A stretch of 30,783 nucleotides of DNA from Mesotaenium endlicherianum (GCA_009602735.1 WELA01012345.1:404025-434807), one strand, 5' to 3'; positions 9,492 through 20,561 are shown, counted from the stretch's first letter. Notes: generated by a model not told the origin, from the letters alone. Numbers and translations: made by a program.

Positions 9492-10200
9492 CCCATTTTG
9501 TTCAATCTTGAGAAGGTTATTGCGTTTCTAGCAAAACCTCCTTCTGCGACGGCTCACCTGGTCTCTCTCTTTTGGAGATAAACCCTTTGGGTGGACTCCT
9601 CTCTTGAGCCAGTGCATAGTAGAATACCTCTTGGCTGAACGGGGGTGGAAGCTCAGTTTCACCTGGCTCTGCTATACTTGCCATTTTGGCTAGACTGGCT
9701 GCCAACTTTGCTGGGCTACTCATGTCTCTGTCCTCTCGTGCTCCAATCTTGACGTCCAAAGATGGATCAGAATTCTTACTGAGTCCATCGGCGTCGTTGT
9801 TCCACACACCTGCTCGGTGCACCACCGTCATCTGGTACTCCTGCAACTTGAGAGCCCAGCGAGCTAGCTACCAGTGAGGTCTCCATTCTTCATCAGCCAA
9901 ATCAATGACGAGTGATCTGTGATAAGTCTGAAAGGTCTTTCCCATGAATACTCTTTGGACTGTGCGACGGCCCAAACCACTGCCAAAAAATCTTCTTCAT
10001 ATAATGAAGAGTTGCTCCCTCCTTGGTTGTTAGAGCGAGATGCATAGGCAACTACGTACTCCTCCTTTGGACTTTTGGCCTGTGTGAGTACTGCGCCAAT
10101 TCCCACACGACTCTAGTCTCTGTGCAAGTTGAATGGCTTGGTGTAGTTTGGCGTGCGCAATACTGGGGCTGTCATTAGCCTCTCCCTTTAGCTCGTTCAT
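9492..10200 (-). pseudogene. Element C RNase H and RNase H-integrase linker
   Basis: RNase H removes the RNA strand during reverse transcription. Recognisable segments are GIGAVLTQAKSPKEEYVVAYASRS, the Asp in LITDHSSLIWLM and, after an indel near 9860, LARWALKLQEYQMTVVHRAG. The frame is broken at about 10140, at 9860 and again near 9520. A TAG sits at the residue before SRVGIGAVL; element D has TGA at the same codon, so both probably descend from TGG (Trp). The left end stops at the LTR of element B. Confidence 0.8.
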
Positions 10201-10962
10201 AGCCTTCTCTTGGGCTTCCCTCCACACAAAAGGTACATCCTTTTTCAGGAGGTCTGTCAAAGGTATAGCACTTCTGTTATCATCCTTCACAAATTTGCGA
10301 TAGTATCTAGTGAGTCCTACCAAGGCTCTCAACTTGGTTACGTTTGCAAGTGCAGGTATTTTGTAAATAGCCTCGTTTTGTATAGCGTGAGAAGACATGA
10401 CATTGTTCCCAATCTCATGTTCTAAGTAGAGCGGATGTGCTTCAAAGAGTCTCCAATTTCTAGGATGCAACGTCATTTGAGATTTCCCCTTGTGTTGGAA
10501 CACTTTGTCGAAGTGCTCAAGGTGTTGCTTGACTGACTCGCTAAACACCACGACGTCAATAGTGTATGGCTTTGCAAAGTCTAACCCCTCCAGCTTTGCT
10601 CTCTTCTTTGCACCCTCTCTTGCTACTACCACCCTGTTTCTCCTCTCCTCTCTATTGCAAGGCACACTCATGTCTGGTCTAATATGTTTTGCAGGTCTAC
10701 CTCTCTTTTGCCTTGGTTTTGCAGGATCTAAGGCTGACTCTGATTTTGTTTCAAACCCAGATGCATTTGATTGTGGTGTATCAGTGACTTTAGGGGTGCT
10801 TTGAGTGACAGGAGTGACGAGTGTCACTTGAAATGCTCTACTGCTAATTTCTTGCAAAATTGGGTTAGAAGAAGCCTCGATCCTCCCTACTCTCTCATAA
10901 GGACAGAACCACCTAAACTCGGTATAGTGGGCACATACTACAGTATCTGCTTGCGACCCCAA
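10200..10962 (-). pseudogene. Element C RT C-terminus fused to AT-hook-like segment
   Basis: From about 10593 leftwards this is the RT palm and thumb: LEGLDFAKPY, then TIDVVVFS where element D has IDDVVVFS. The catalytic Asp pair is lost. Next come HLEHFDKVFQ and ALVGLTRYYRKFV. Upstream of 10593 the frame continues for about 120 codons with no RT similarity: a region with VVCAHYTEFRWFCPYERVG, a Ser/Thr/Pro-rich stretch, then KRGRPAK (about 10707-10687), which resembles an AT-hook, and a basic segment. The join may be a deletion or recombination between two elements, or a real fusion that later decayed. I do not recognise the upstream protein. Confidence 0.6.
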
Positions 10963-11195
10963 ATTTTGTACTCCCCATTGTACCCAAAGTAGGTTGTATA
11001 CTAGGTTTCCTTTGTTTTATGCACCTCTTTTTCAAGCATTCCTTGCAAAAAGAACTCTTCATAGTGCTCTCCAAACTCTTGCGCAGCCCAACTCTCACCC
11101 CAAATCTTGGTATGAGTGAGTATCTTAGTGCCTACCCCTATTACAAAGTCCGTAGAAGAAGAAGCCATAGCAGCCATGGCTGTTTTAGTCTGCAA
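10963..11195 (-). pseudogene. Unrecognised N-terminal segment upstream of element C fusion
   Basis: A short frame starts near 11195 or 11168 (MASSSTDFVIGVGTKIL) and ends at a stop at 11001-11003. A single frameshift near 11010 would join it to NLVYNLLWVQWGVQNLGS and on into the fused frame downstream. The pattern (GVGTKIL, GESWAAQEFG, FFLQGMLEK, then a Val-Tyr-Trp strand) looks like a small SH3/Tudor-like beta barrel as seen at the N-terminus of some transposon proteins. That is a guess from pattern only. Confidence 0.35.
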
Positions 11196-11240
11196 TCAAC
11201 AATCAACAGAGAGCGAAGAAGAACAAAAATGAAGATGAAA

Positions 11241-12240
11241 ACTTAGCACTGTTATTGGCTGGCAATTTGAAGTATCTCCGTCGATACTTGTCCGTTTGCC
11301 CTACCTCTAGTTTGTCGGTAGGATTCACGTGTTAGTGCTTATAGGAAGCCTACTTTCAGGCAATTTGGATTAGAAAAAAGTAAGGTTTGGGCCAATTGAA
11401 AATGACCTAGCTATGGGACAAATTTTGGTTCCAGATTTAAAAGGACCGATCGTAAAGCTAGTGCTAGGAGGGAGGGCTGTTTAGCAACGGGAATTTTGAA
11501 GTGTTCGTCAAATTGTCCCTTCCAAAGTATTTGTGATTAGGCCAGATTAGCCTCATCCGACGTGTCAGGCCAATTTGACATCCACATGCATGCATAGAAA
11601 TATCTAGAATATACTAACTTAGACGCGCTAGGCTAATCTGAAACTTCTAGGTACATCGACTTCGTCAGCACTCCGCGTCAGCCGAAATTACGTGAAGCTT
11701 TGAATTCACTCTAACGGCCCAGATTGCTCGGTCAATTTGACGGCCGCGCTCACCGCGAATGTAGGACTGTTGTCGACCAAATTTTTAAACTAATTAAACT
11801 TCAGAAATCCATAACTTTCTCAATACTTAATCAAATTCGACAATTTTTTATCAAAATGACTAAAGATGCACTTTAGGATTTTATGCATTTCAAACATTAT
11901 TTTCCAAAATAGTTAAGCATATTAAATTTTGTTACCAAGTTTTAATCCTCTAATTTTTTTTGTCAAAACGCTGTTGTGCCTAACAGTGTCGGACCCCTGG
12001 CACGTGCGTGGCTTCTCAGCACGGGTGCCTTCGACCTGGTTGACGTGTCGGTGCGTCGCTGCACGTGAGGAATCGACCGGGTTGATCGTCTTTTGCACGT
12101 GTGTCGGTGACGGACTGGTTGGGGTTTGACCCATTCCTGGTCTTCCTGCACTTGCATCATGCGATAAGGCATCCCACACTCAGTGCTTCCCATGTTCAAC
12201 CAGTTCCTCATTCCACACTTAGCAGAAATTTTCAAAAAGA
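11241..12240. other. AT-rich DNA without recognised genes
   Basis: No coding signature. It contains AT-rich runs (11780-11960) and a more GC-rich part (11980-12200) with repeated CACGTG-like words. It may include the LTR or tail of element D or C. A TG...CA segment ending near 12266 next to a pyrimidine-rich tract is compatible with a 3' LTR, but I found no matching copy on the right. Confidence 0.4.
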
Positions 12241-12316
12241 TAGCTTATCTTCAGTTTCCCTTACACCCCTCCCTTTCAGCTGAGGCGTCCCTGCCTTTCT
12301 GCTGAAAGCTTCTATT

Positions 12317-12820
12317 TCATGACTCTGTGGCTGTGGTTCTAGGAGGGCCGTGAGGACATTCCCACCGTTCTGCCATAATCTCTTCTTTGCCAATGTAGAA
12401 AGTGTGCCAACGGGCACTACACTTATCGCAAGTTACCATTGCTTCTTGATCATCCAGCACTTTGCAGCTGGCACAAGGCGTGGCTGGCACCAACTCCTTG
12501 GGCACAGCCTTAACCGTAGGATCAATATTTGGCAAATGGCACAGCGAACAGTTCTGCACGTGATCTCTCATGGTCGTACCATCAGAATCTTCCCGTTCCA
12601 ACACACCATTGTCGAACGCATGCTTCACGCGTAAGATCACTGCACCTGCATTGGTTTCGATGGTGGTCTTGGTCTGGCATTTGCGGTAGACGAAATCTCC
12701 TTCCTAGATTTGCGTCATTTGCAGGCGGTAGCTCCCGTCTCGCGTCCTGGCGTAACGCTGTGTGTCTCTTTTCTGTGCAATTTTTAGATTGTCCAAGGCA
12801 ACAGGCATTATGTGCTCAAA
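12317..12820 (-). pseudogene. Element D integrase C-terminus with PHD-like finger
   Basis: This continues the integrase frame (12821-13150) with two in-frame stops, TAA at 12821 and TAG at 12714. It contains the integrase C-terminal barrel segment (EGDFVYRKC) and then a Cys/His domain. Counting from 12640: C31-C34, then C56-x2-C59, C71-x2-C74, W78-H79 and WECPH at 94-97. This is the C4HC3 spacing of a PHD finger, a reader of histone H3 tails, except that the Cys expected just after the His is replaced (Tyr at 82) and the last pair reads C-P-H. It occupies the place where chromoviruses carry a chromodomain. Another Cys-rich finger type remains possible. Confidence 0.65.
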
Positions 12821-13680
12821 TTACACCTTGCGGCGTACCATGACCTTTAGCAGTTCATCAGGGTTGTCCAGGTCTTTCACCTGCTCAATCTCCTGCTTGA
12901 TGCTGCTGGGCACAACTGGGCTTTTGCCAAACAGAATCTGATAAGGCGAGTAATTCGCCAAAGCAGCTTGCTTGCTAAATCTGTAACCCATAACCAGCCT
13001 TGGCAGGGCCAAATCCCAATCACGCTTATCATGCTCAAGGCAAAATTTGCGCAAAGCAGACTTAATGGTTTGCACCATCCGTTTTGCAAGACCATCTGCT
13101 TGTGGGTGATCACTTGATGTAGTGCGATGGTCAATGAAGCATCTGTCCAAGAGTTTCTAAAAAGATCCTTGGAACTCAGACCCTTGGTCTGTCAGCAATC
13201 TGCTGGAGCTCCATGACGTACAATCACACCGTTGAGGAGCGCTTCTGCGATCCCTAAGCTTTCCTTAGCAGTTAGAGGTACAACCTCTATCCACTTAGAG
13301 AAATGCTCAATCATGACCATAATGTACTTGTTACCTCGCTTGGACAGCGGTAGCTCACTTGCGAGATCGCAGCTCCACCGATATCCTAGGCCCATGATTG
13401 GTAGAGGTTGCAGATGTGGATGTTGCTGTGTAAAACCAGCCTTGACGCGATCACAACTTTGGCAGGCCTTGATCACATCCTCACACTGCTGCTTCATGCC
13501 CTTCCACCAGTAAGACAGCTCTAGAAGATTGTATGTCTTCTTGACACCATAGTGTCCAGTATTCTCGTGCATTTCCTGCACCAGAGCTCGTCTTTTGGTG
13601 GGTTTTGGCACTAACTTCTCCTGACCAATTTCTTCAATTCTGAAGAGGTTATTGTCTTTCCAGCAAAACCATTTAGCTCG
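12821..13680 (-). pseudogene. Element D integrase, catalytic Glu lost
   Basis: The zinc domain is intact: H-x4-H in HENTGHYG and C-x2-C in CQSC. The first catalytic Asp lies in WSCDLASELP. A frameshift near 13190 precedes LTDQGSEFQG, which carries the second Asp. A TAG at 13157-13159 follows GSF. The third catalytic position, in PQADGLAKRMVQTIK, is Lys (AAA) where the family has Glu (GLAERMVQ), a G-to-A change that would abolish activity. The core then runs through the FSKQAALANYSPYQILFGK region into the C-terminal extension. Confidence 0.88.
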
Positions 13681-15025
13681 ATGGCCCACCTGATCCTTCA
13701 CTTTCACCGATAATTCTTCCATGTGGACTCCCTTCTTCAGCCAGTGCATAGTGGCTTGGTCTTTCCAGATCTCTGGATTGAACAGGGTTAATGGTGCAGC
13801 TTCACTTAATGCTACCATTCTAGCCATTTTGGCCAGGTAGGCTGCCAATTCTGCTGGGCTGCTCGGATCTTCGTCTTCTTGAGCTCCTGTTTTGTCGTCT
13901 GCGGTTGGGTTTGGGTTCCTGCTGAGTCCATCGGCGTTGTTGTTGAGTATACCTGCTCGATGTATCACTGTCATCTGGTACTCCTGGAGCTTAAGAGCCC
14001 AGCGAGCCAATTTACCAGTGAGGTCTTTATTCTTCATGAGCCAAAGCAACGGCAAGTGATCTGTGATCAGCGTGAAGGGTCTTCCCCATAGATACTCTCT
14101 GAAATGTGCGACAGCCCAAACCATTGCCAGCAGCTCTCCTTTGTAAGACAAATAGTTGCTCTCCGCTCGGTTGTTAGAGCGCGAGGCATAGGCAATGACG
14201 TACTCCTCTTTAGGACTTGCGGCCTGAGTGAGTACTGCGCCGATTCCCACACGACTTCAATCACTGTGTAGATTGAACGGCTTGGTGTAGTCAGGCGTTT
14301 GCAAGGATGGGGCCGTTACCAGCCGCTCCTTGAGCTCGTTCATGGCCTTCTCCTAGGCTTCCGTCCACACAAAAGGTATGTCCTTTTTCAAGAGTTCTGT
14401 CAAGGGTTTAGCAAATTTGTTATAGTCCTTTACAAATTTACGATAGTATCCGTTTAGTCCTAACAGGGCTTTCAGCTTAGACACATTTGCCGGTGCAGGT
14501 AACTTGTAAATGGCCTCAGCCTTTACAGCCTGAGGGGACATAGCATTGTTCCCAATCTCATGTCCTAAGTAAGGCACATGTGCCTCAAAGAATCTGCACT
14601 TTCCAGGGTGCAACGTCATCTGGAATTTCTCCAGGCGCTGGAACACTTGATCCAAGTGCTCGAGGTGCTCCTCTATGGACTTGCTAAACACCACTACGTC
14701 ATCAATGTATGGTTTTGCAAAATCCAACCCCTCCAGTATTTTGTCCATAGTCCTCTGAAAAATGGCTGGGGCATTTTTCAGCCCAAACGGCATTACCGTC
14801 CATTGCCAAAGTTTTCTTTGAGCCCAAAAAGCGGTCTTACCTCGATCTTCAGTTTTCACAGGGATCTGGTTGAAACCTTGGCGTAGATCAATGATGCTGA
14901 ACACCTTCCCGGTGGTAGCAATCGCAAAGATCCGCTCTGGTGTAGGCATCACATAGCTGTCTGGCTCTGGGAGCTCCATGTATTGAGGTTGATTTCTCAA
15001 TCATGCCGAGCTTGTGCAGCTCCTA
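13680..15025 (-). pseudogene. Element D reverse transcriptase and RNase H
   Basis: RT motifs: first Asp in SIIDLRQGFNQIP, KTAFWAQ, MPFGLKNAPAIFQ, and an intact catalytic box YIDD in KPYIDDVVVFS. RNase H follows in the same frame: GIGAVLTQAASP, catalytic Glu in YKGELLAMVWAV and Asp in LITDHLPL. Two nonsense codons interrupt it: TAG at 14353-14355 (EA*EKAM; element C reads Gln here) and TGA at 14257-14259. Upstream of MELPEPDSY the RT fingers segment with the usual KKDGSxRMCVDYR is missing, a deletion of perhaps 100-120 bp next to the IEKSTS motif near 15000. Confidence 0.9.
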
Positions 15026-17400
15026 GCAAATATTCTCCACACAGACCCATTTGGTCTGACTGAGCTTATGCGTTTCAAGTCTGACTGTGTTATCAGTAGT
15101 TAGTGTGATCTCACATCCACTGGCAGTGGTTCTATCAATCTTATCCTTGGTAAAAGCAAACACCTTGCGGTGCTTCTTCAGCAGCCTTCCTACTTGTGCT
15201 CTCTGTTGGGCTGAGACCATGTTTCCAATGGTGAAAACCTCAGTTTCCGGCTGCTTTTCCTTAACACAGGCATCCAGTAGTTGCTACTCTTTGGGCCCAG
15301 GTGGGGGCTTTTTGCCCTCATCCTGGCCTTCAGGCTTTTCTGCCTGATTGTTTGGCGATGGAGTGGCAGGCTTCGTAGCTTGTTCTTCCGCTAATTTAGG
15401 CTCGGCGGCCTGCTTCCTAGGCTTTTTACCTTTTTCGATGGATCGTCAACTCTCGTGTTGAGTGGGGTATGTCAGACGCCTCCGGATGGGCTACCTCAAG
15501 AACCTTTCTTCATTGGTTGCAGTCCAGCTGGTCCCCGTTCCTCCCTCTTCACATGGTGGTGGTGGGTTCAGCAAAGGCCACCCTGCTGGATCTGCTCTGG
15601 GGTCAGTTGTCCAACCCCACTCGCGCTCAATAGTAGTAATGCGCGCAACGATTATGCCAAAGTCCTCCCTGGCTGGTGGCGTAACCGTCCATGCTTGTGT
15701 CAAAGTCTGGGATCTTTGAGCCACAGCTAGTTGTGCGTATACAACATTCTCTGCTGTCAAGCGGCTTATGGTACTTTTCAGCTCAACCAGTCCCCTTTCA
15801 GAAACTGCGGGTGTCCTAGGAGTTGAACTCTCCTTCTCCCACGTTCCAGTGGATGAGGGTCGCACTATGGAAATGCGAATTCACAATGCCATGGCTTTGC
15901 GTATCAAGCCATCCTCTTCTTCTCTCTGCAAAATTTCCAGAATAGGTTGCGGAGGAGGAGCCATGTTCCTTTCGAAACCCCTTCTCTCTGAGCTGTTTCC
16001 CTGTACTTGAGATAACGCATCAGCATCCGCCTGAAAGGTGCATTCCCTTTCCGGATCATCTTTCTTGGTTTGCTTGCGCAACCGTGAGGATTTCCTTGTG
16101 TTGGTTCCACCTTAGCGATGCAGGCAGCCACTTCCTACGGCTGTTGTAGCTGATGTGGGGTAGCTTCTGGTGCCGGAAAATTGGCGGTCGGAGTGCTGGA
16201 TGTAGGCGACCTCAGATTGTTGTAAAGATCGGCCGGGCTAGGCCCTTCCATTAACAAGTGGTTGTCCACCCAATCATCCGTCCTGAGCTCTTGTAGCTCC
16301 AATAGGTCCAGCTCTAGGGTAGGGAAACATGGAATTTATTCCCGAATCTCCTCTTCATTAGTGACTGATGGCAGGTCAAACTCTGGAAAGTCTGGCATTT
16401 GTGCCTCATCTTCAACTGGCTTCTCCACTCCAGGTGGTGGTGGCTCTTCTTCATTATCTGTGTTGAGCTTTGCCAGGTTGATGATGGCTTATTGCAGAGC
16501 GCTTGCCGCCTTAGCCACTTCCCTTTCCTTGTGTCGTCGAGCGCTTGCGTCCAGCAGCTGCTCCATGATTTGCCTTGCAATGGATTCAGCTGTCTGACTG
16601 GCTGAACCCTGCTGTTGCTCCTTAGCCTGCGGCTCTAGGCTCATCAAGGCAGGTGTTGTGGACAATTTCTTGTCCGATCCCTCCTGGCGTTCTTCAAATA
16701 TCACTTCGAGGCATATGGTCTTTGCTGACTCTCCAAAATCTCCTAAGTTTTGGCTTCTCTCTTCAGCCCATTCACCAATCTTGCACTGGCGTTCTCGCGC
16801 TAATACTTGGTTTAGATAGTATCCAATTTCTTCCGGCGTGGGCTCAGAAGTCTTCCTCTCAGACTCTCCTGACATGTCTTGTAACAGCGCTTGCTCTGGT
16901 GAAGACAACAGACACTTTTGGTTAGCTTCCCAGCTACTTGAGCTTTCCTGCCAGTAGTCTCCTTGCGCGGCTGCTCTTGGGCTGAGGTGGGTATCATACC
17001 CTGATTTGGTATCTTCAGGAGTCTCCTCACGTCTTGATGTTGTGGCTCCGAGAGGTGAGCTCCCAAATATCTGGCTGTGAGTGGCGTTTCTCGCAGATGA
17101 TGGGGTGTCCTGCGTATTGTCTTCTACTATTGGTAGCGGCGTTGCCTGCTCAGGCTCCTGGTCCCCCATGCGTGTATCCTCTCTTTCCAGAGGTGCTTGT
17201 AATTCATTGGTTCGGTTATCAATCCGGTCCAACAGATCCTGACATCTCATCAATTCTGTCACCCTAGCCCTCCCGAATGCTCTGTCTCTGGCAGCTTCCG
17301 CTGCGTCTCTTTGCACACCGTATTCTTCTTGTTGCTGATGTGCCGTTCTGATAGCCCTCTGATCAGATGTTGGCACCACATTGACTCCAATTATCACTTG
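15026..17400 (-). pseudogene. Element D long acidic linker between DNMT and RT
   Basis: About 790 codons with little similarity that I can name. From right to left: a Gln/Glu/Arg-rich, probably coiled-coil stretch (QQEEYGVQRDAAEAARDRAF), acidic low-complexity runs with EEEPPPP, a Lys/Pro-rich piece, then RLLKKHRKVFAFTKDKID, which is the usual lead-in to Ty3/gypsy RT. Stops in frame: TAA 16489, TAA 16336, TAG 16135, TGA 15881, TAG 15491, TGA 15446, TAG 15284 and TAG 15023. One frameshift lies near 16085. It probably tethers the methyltransferase to pol. Confidence 0.65.
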
Positions 17401-18560
17401 TCTTGGCCTCGGCATAGGCTTGTCAGTGAAGGTCAGCTGCTGCCACGTCATGATTGTTTCCACCAACCAAGTCATAGAGTGCTGCCTGATCATGTTGCCG
17501 AAAATCTTTGCAGGTTCATCTGACCCTACTGCACCGGCTATATGCCGAGCTATGGTGTCGGGTATTCCAAGGCATTTGCCCTTCTCCACCGCAGTGGGAT
17601 CTCTCCAAACAGCGTCTCTTTCATGCATGTTTTTGACCACTCCTGGTCCACCTACTATGAAGGCTCGGGATCTTGGATATGCTGTGAAGGTTAGCAGTAC
17701 CACCCTTGGCTAACCTGGTTCGTTGATGACACACTGTGGATAGGAATCCCTCCTGGCCACTGGTCTGGTATGCACCGCCAGCGCCTCTTCCACTGTCAAT
17801 GCTGTTGGTGGTCGCCGTGTAATGTCCTCCATCTCTCTCAGGACCTCAATAGACATGCCGTTGGTCCAAAATATCCTGGCCCTCTGGGATAATCCTTCGT
17901 GCTTGGCGTCGTTGATTAGCACATTATGACCCAAAGTGGAGTCGAAAATCAGCCATGGTTCTCTCGGCTTCATCTGCTTGTAATCCATTCCTGGATGCAC
18001 ATTCTCAATCACAAACACTGGTGGGTAGTAGTGCTGTCGTTCCCGCAGCATGGTGATGATTTTCACCATCCATCCCTAGTGTTGTGCTCCTGGATCACTG
18101 AATCCCCTCCTGTTTCCAGCTTGAGAAAACGGTTGACAAGGGAATCCAACAAAGATCCAGTCACTCCTGTAGCCATACAGGCCTTTAGGCTTTACATCAA
18201 TGATGTTGCCTCCGGCGATGCGCTCGACATTGCTATGTGCGGGCGCCAATCCTTTCTAATGATGCATTTGCCGCATCTGACTCATGACTTCTCTGAATGC
18301 TAGAAAACCGTGGTCGTCATTGTCCACATACAGGACTTTGGCCACCTGTATTCCTCGCTGGATCAATGCTACAATCCCAGACCCAAGTCCGGCAAATAAT
18401 TCCAACACCACTACTCCCCTTTTGCGAAAAGGATCTTCCATCCCGACAATGCCTTGCGGCAGCGGCTCAACTCCAGGCATCAGATTTGCAGTGGAGATAA
18501 CTGGGTAGGGTACTGGCAGCAACTCTTGCGGGCTGCGGTCCCTATTACTCACAGTTTCCA
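17400..18560 (-). pseudogene. Cytosine-5 DNA methyltransferase domain embedded in element D
   Basis: C5-MTases transfer a methyl group from S-adenosylmethionine to cytosine in DNA. Motifs are in canonical order: I, LELFAGLGSG (18405-18376, SAM binding); IV, GFPCQPFSQ with the catalytic Cys (about 18141); VI, VIENV (about 18006); VIII, SQRARIFWTN (17889-17860); IX-like, CLGIPD; and X, IFGNMI with the Gly-Asn pair (17499-17494). The DAKHEGLSQRARIFWTN pattern looks DNMT3-like, while PCQPFS is more DNMT1/bacterial in style. Only TAG stops break the frame (18256, 18076, 17710), and no frameshift was seen. It sits between protease and RT in the polyprotein frame, so it is element cargo rather than a neighbouring host gene. 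Confidence 0.9.
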
Positions 18561-18561
18561 G

Positions 18562-19656
18562 CTACTTCATGATCTGGGGTTGCCATACCAAGGGTGTTGG
18601 CATGTTGATGCTCATATAGCCTTCCTCTTCTTGCTTCATGAGGTTGTCAGCGGCTTTTGGGTACCTGTCGTTAACACAACAGTCTAGCAATCCGTAGTTT
18701 GCTTCTCCCGTGCAAACCAACTTCACAGGAATTTCTTCTGCCGGCTGCCGATCTGTTGACTGGTAAGTCACCCTCTGCTTCTGCAGATCAATGACCATAC
18801 CCAAGGGAATCAGTGCTTCTGTTCCCAAGAGAACATCATAGTTCTCTGCCTCCGTCACTGTGCACTCCATGAGTAGTGACGCCTCTTCAGGTTTCCCTGG
18901 ATTTACTGTAATTTTCACAGGCTTGCGGGTAATCCCACAAGACTTTGAGACTTGTCCTGAGACAGTTCTTAGCTAGAAAGGACTCTCTTTCAGGTCCCTT
19001 GCCGTCAATCCTAGAGCTTTCACAGCTCGCTTTCCCAAAATGACTGGCTGTGCGCCTGTATCTAATAGAATGTTGGGAGCTGCCCAGTTGTTGAAGATCA
19101 ATGCACAATCCCTATTCTGCAATCTCACGGTGCTGAAATTGGTGGGCAATGAGGCGCTATTTGCACCTTCCTCAGCTATATCCAGCTGGTGTCCGGCTTC
19201 TTCAACCGTGAATGAGTAAGTGATATGCAAATCAGCGAGAGAAAGCAAAGGAGCATGCTGGATGCGGTGTTCCACCAGGGCCTTCAGCTTCTCCAGCGAA
19301 AAACTAAATGTCTTACGCGTCCCGGGCCTGGCTTGTCGTAGCCGCGAGATCTTATATTCATCCAGAGTGATCCGAAAAGTCTGAGGAAGCTTCCTAGCAC
19401 TCCTTGGCTCCAGACGATTGTGATCTACTTGCTCGGCAGCCGTTGCGTCCACAGCCTTTACAGACACCAGCTTCTCGCCTTTGCAGACGGCCTGTTCTGC
19501 AATATCTGCATCATAGTAGACATTGGGCGCGTTTAGTTTTGCAAACTGAGCTTTCAACTCAACGATTTCTGCACTCATAGCTTCAGACTTCTGGTTACCC
19601 TTGCGATTACCAGAGCCACCCTTTTCTTCCTTTTTTTCCTTGTCTGCCTCTTTCAT
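18562..19656 (-). pseudogene. Element D aspartic protease region
   Basis: The active-site loop LLDTGAQPVILG lies at about 19068-19033, with the second-half motif YDVLLGTEALIPLG further on (about 18840). Both are typical of a retropepsin-like clan AA protease. The preceding 190 residues form a charged linker with a coiled-coil-like stretch. A TAG at 18973-18975 separates the two halves in frame and another at 18562-18564 separates protease from methyltransferase; each would be Gln by one transition. Confidence 0.82.
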
Positions 19657-20530
19657 GGCAGCGTTTGCTCATGGCGGCTTTAACTTTGGGTTCCTAGACC
19701 AGCACTCATCTTCTGAGTGTCCCTTCTTACTGCAATGTGCACATATGTGCGCCTTGCTAGTAGATAATTGCTTAGCATCTGGGTACGGGCAATCTCTCTT
19801 CTGATGTCCAAATTTCTCGCAATTCCAACAGCTTTCTGCTGTTTCAGCAGTGTTGGCGTGCTTAGCAAACTTACTGAAAGACCCGCTCTTTCTTTTAAAC
19901 TGAAAGTTAGAGCCGTTGGCCTTAGGCAAAGAGAATTCCTCTTTCCTCTCAGGAGCCATAAGCGTCTTGGAAGCCTCCTTATACCACACTTTACCTTCTT
20001 CGACATTGCGTGCTATTTCAGCCGCCTCGTCGATGTCCCAGTTGCTTTGCGGACAGGTGTGGCCTGACTTCACGATCCGTTTCCTTGCCCAAGCACAACA
20101 AAAACTTGTCAGCCACTATTCTGGGTTCGTAAATTTTTGCCTTTCTGAAGTGGTCTACCAATATGAATTTGACCTCCATGACTGTCTCGTTCTTCTGACG
20201 GACAAAATGCACATAACGGTGCATCTTAAGACTGCGATCCTCTAAGAATTGTGCTTCAAGCAATTTAAAGAAACGACGTAGGCAATGCTCGGAGTCTAGC
20301 TGGTCATCTCCAGCCTCCATATCCTTACGACAGCTAGCCAAGGCTTGCGCATGGCTTGCCTCTGTCGTGGCGCTATTGCCTTGCTGACCATAGAGAGGTG
20401 CAGCTCTGTGTGTTACTCGTTCCTGAGCATTAGCAATCTTTTCAGACAGTTTTGCACACACCTTTCGCAATTCTGCGACAGAGCTGGCATCATCATTCTG
20501 AGTGGCTGCCCTTTGCTGGCCCTCAGTGAG
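19640..20530 (-). pseudogene. Element D Gag, capsid C-terminal part and two zinc knuckles
   Basis: The frame opens near 20530, with a capsid-like helical region (CLRRFFKLLEAQF, VRQKNETVMEVKFILVDHF, ADKFLLCLGKE). A frameshift near 20060 leads to two CCHC knuckles: CWNCEKFGHQKRDC and CAHCSKKGHSEDEC, each C-x2-C-x4-H-x4-C. The pair binds element RNA. The stop TGA at 19669-19671 would be CGA or TGG by one transition; beyond it the frame continues into the protease linker. Confidence 0.85.
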
Positions 20531-20561
20531 TGGCCTCTGTTAATTCTTGTGTTAGTGCAGC

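Larger units (their letters stand above)
9492..11240 (-). mobile_element. Element C: decayed pol fragment fused to a non-pol segment
   Basis: Minus-strand remains of an element whose pol is close to that of element D (same RT C-terminus, RNase H and linker). It is cut on the left by element B in the stretch between RNase H and integrase. On the right, RT similarity stops at about 10593, just before the catalytic box. From there to about 11195 lies a different protein segment, readable in the same frame for 120 codons. No LTRs were found. Confidence 0.75.

Noticed and set aside
11975..12266. 3' LTR of element D
   Set aside because: It has TG...CA ends and a pyrimidine-rich neighbour, but I could not find a second copy near 21700-22800.
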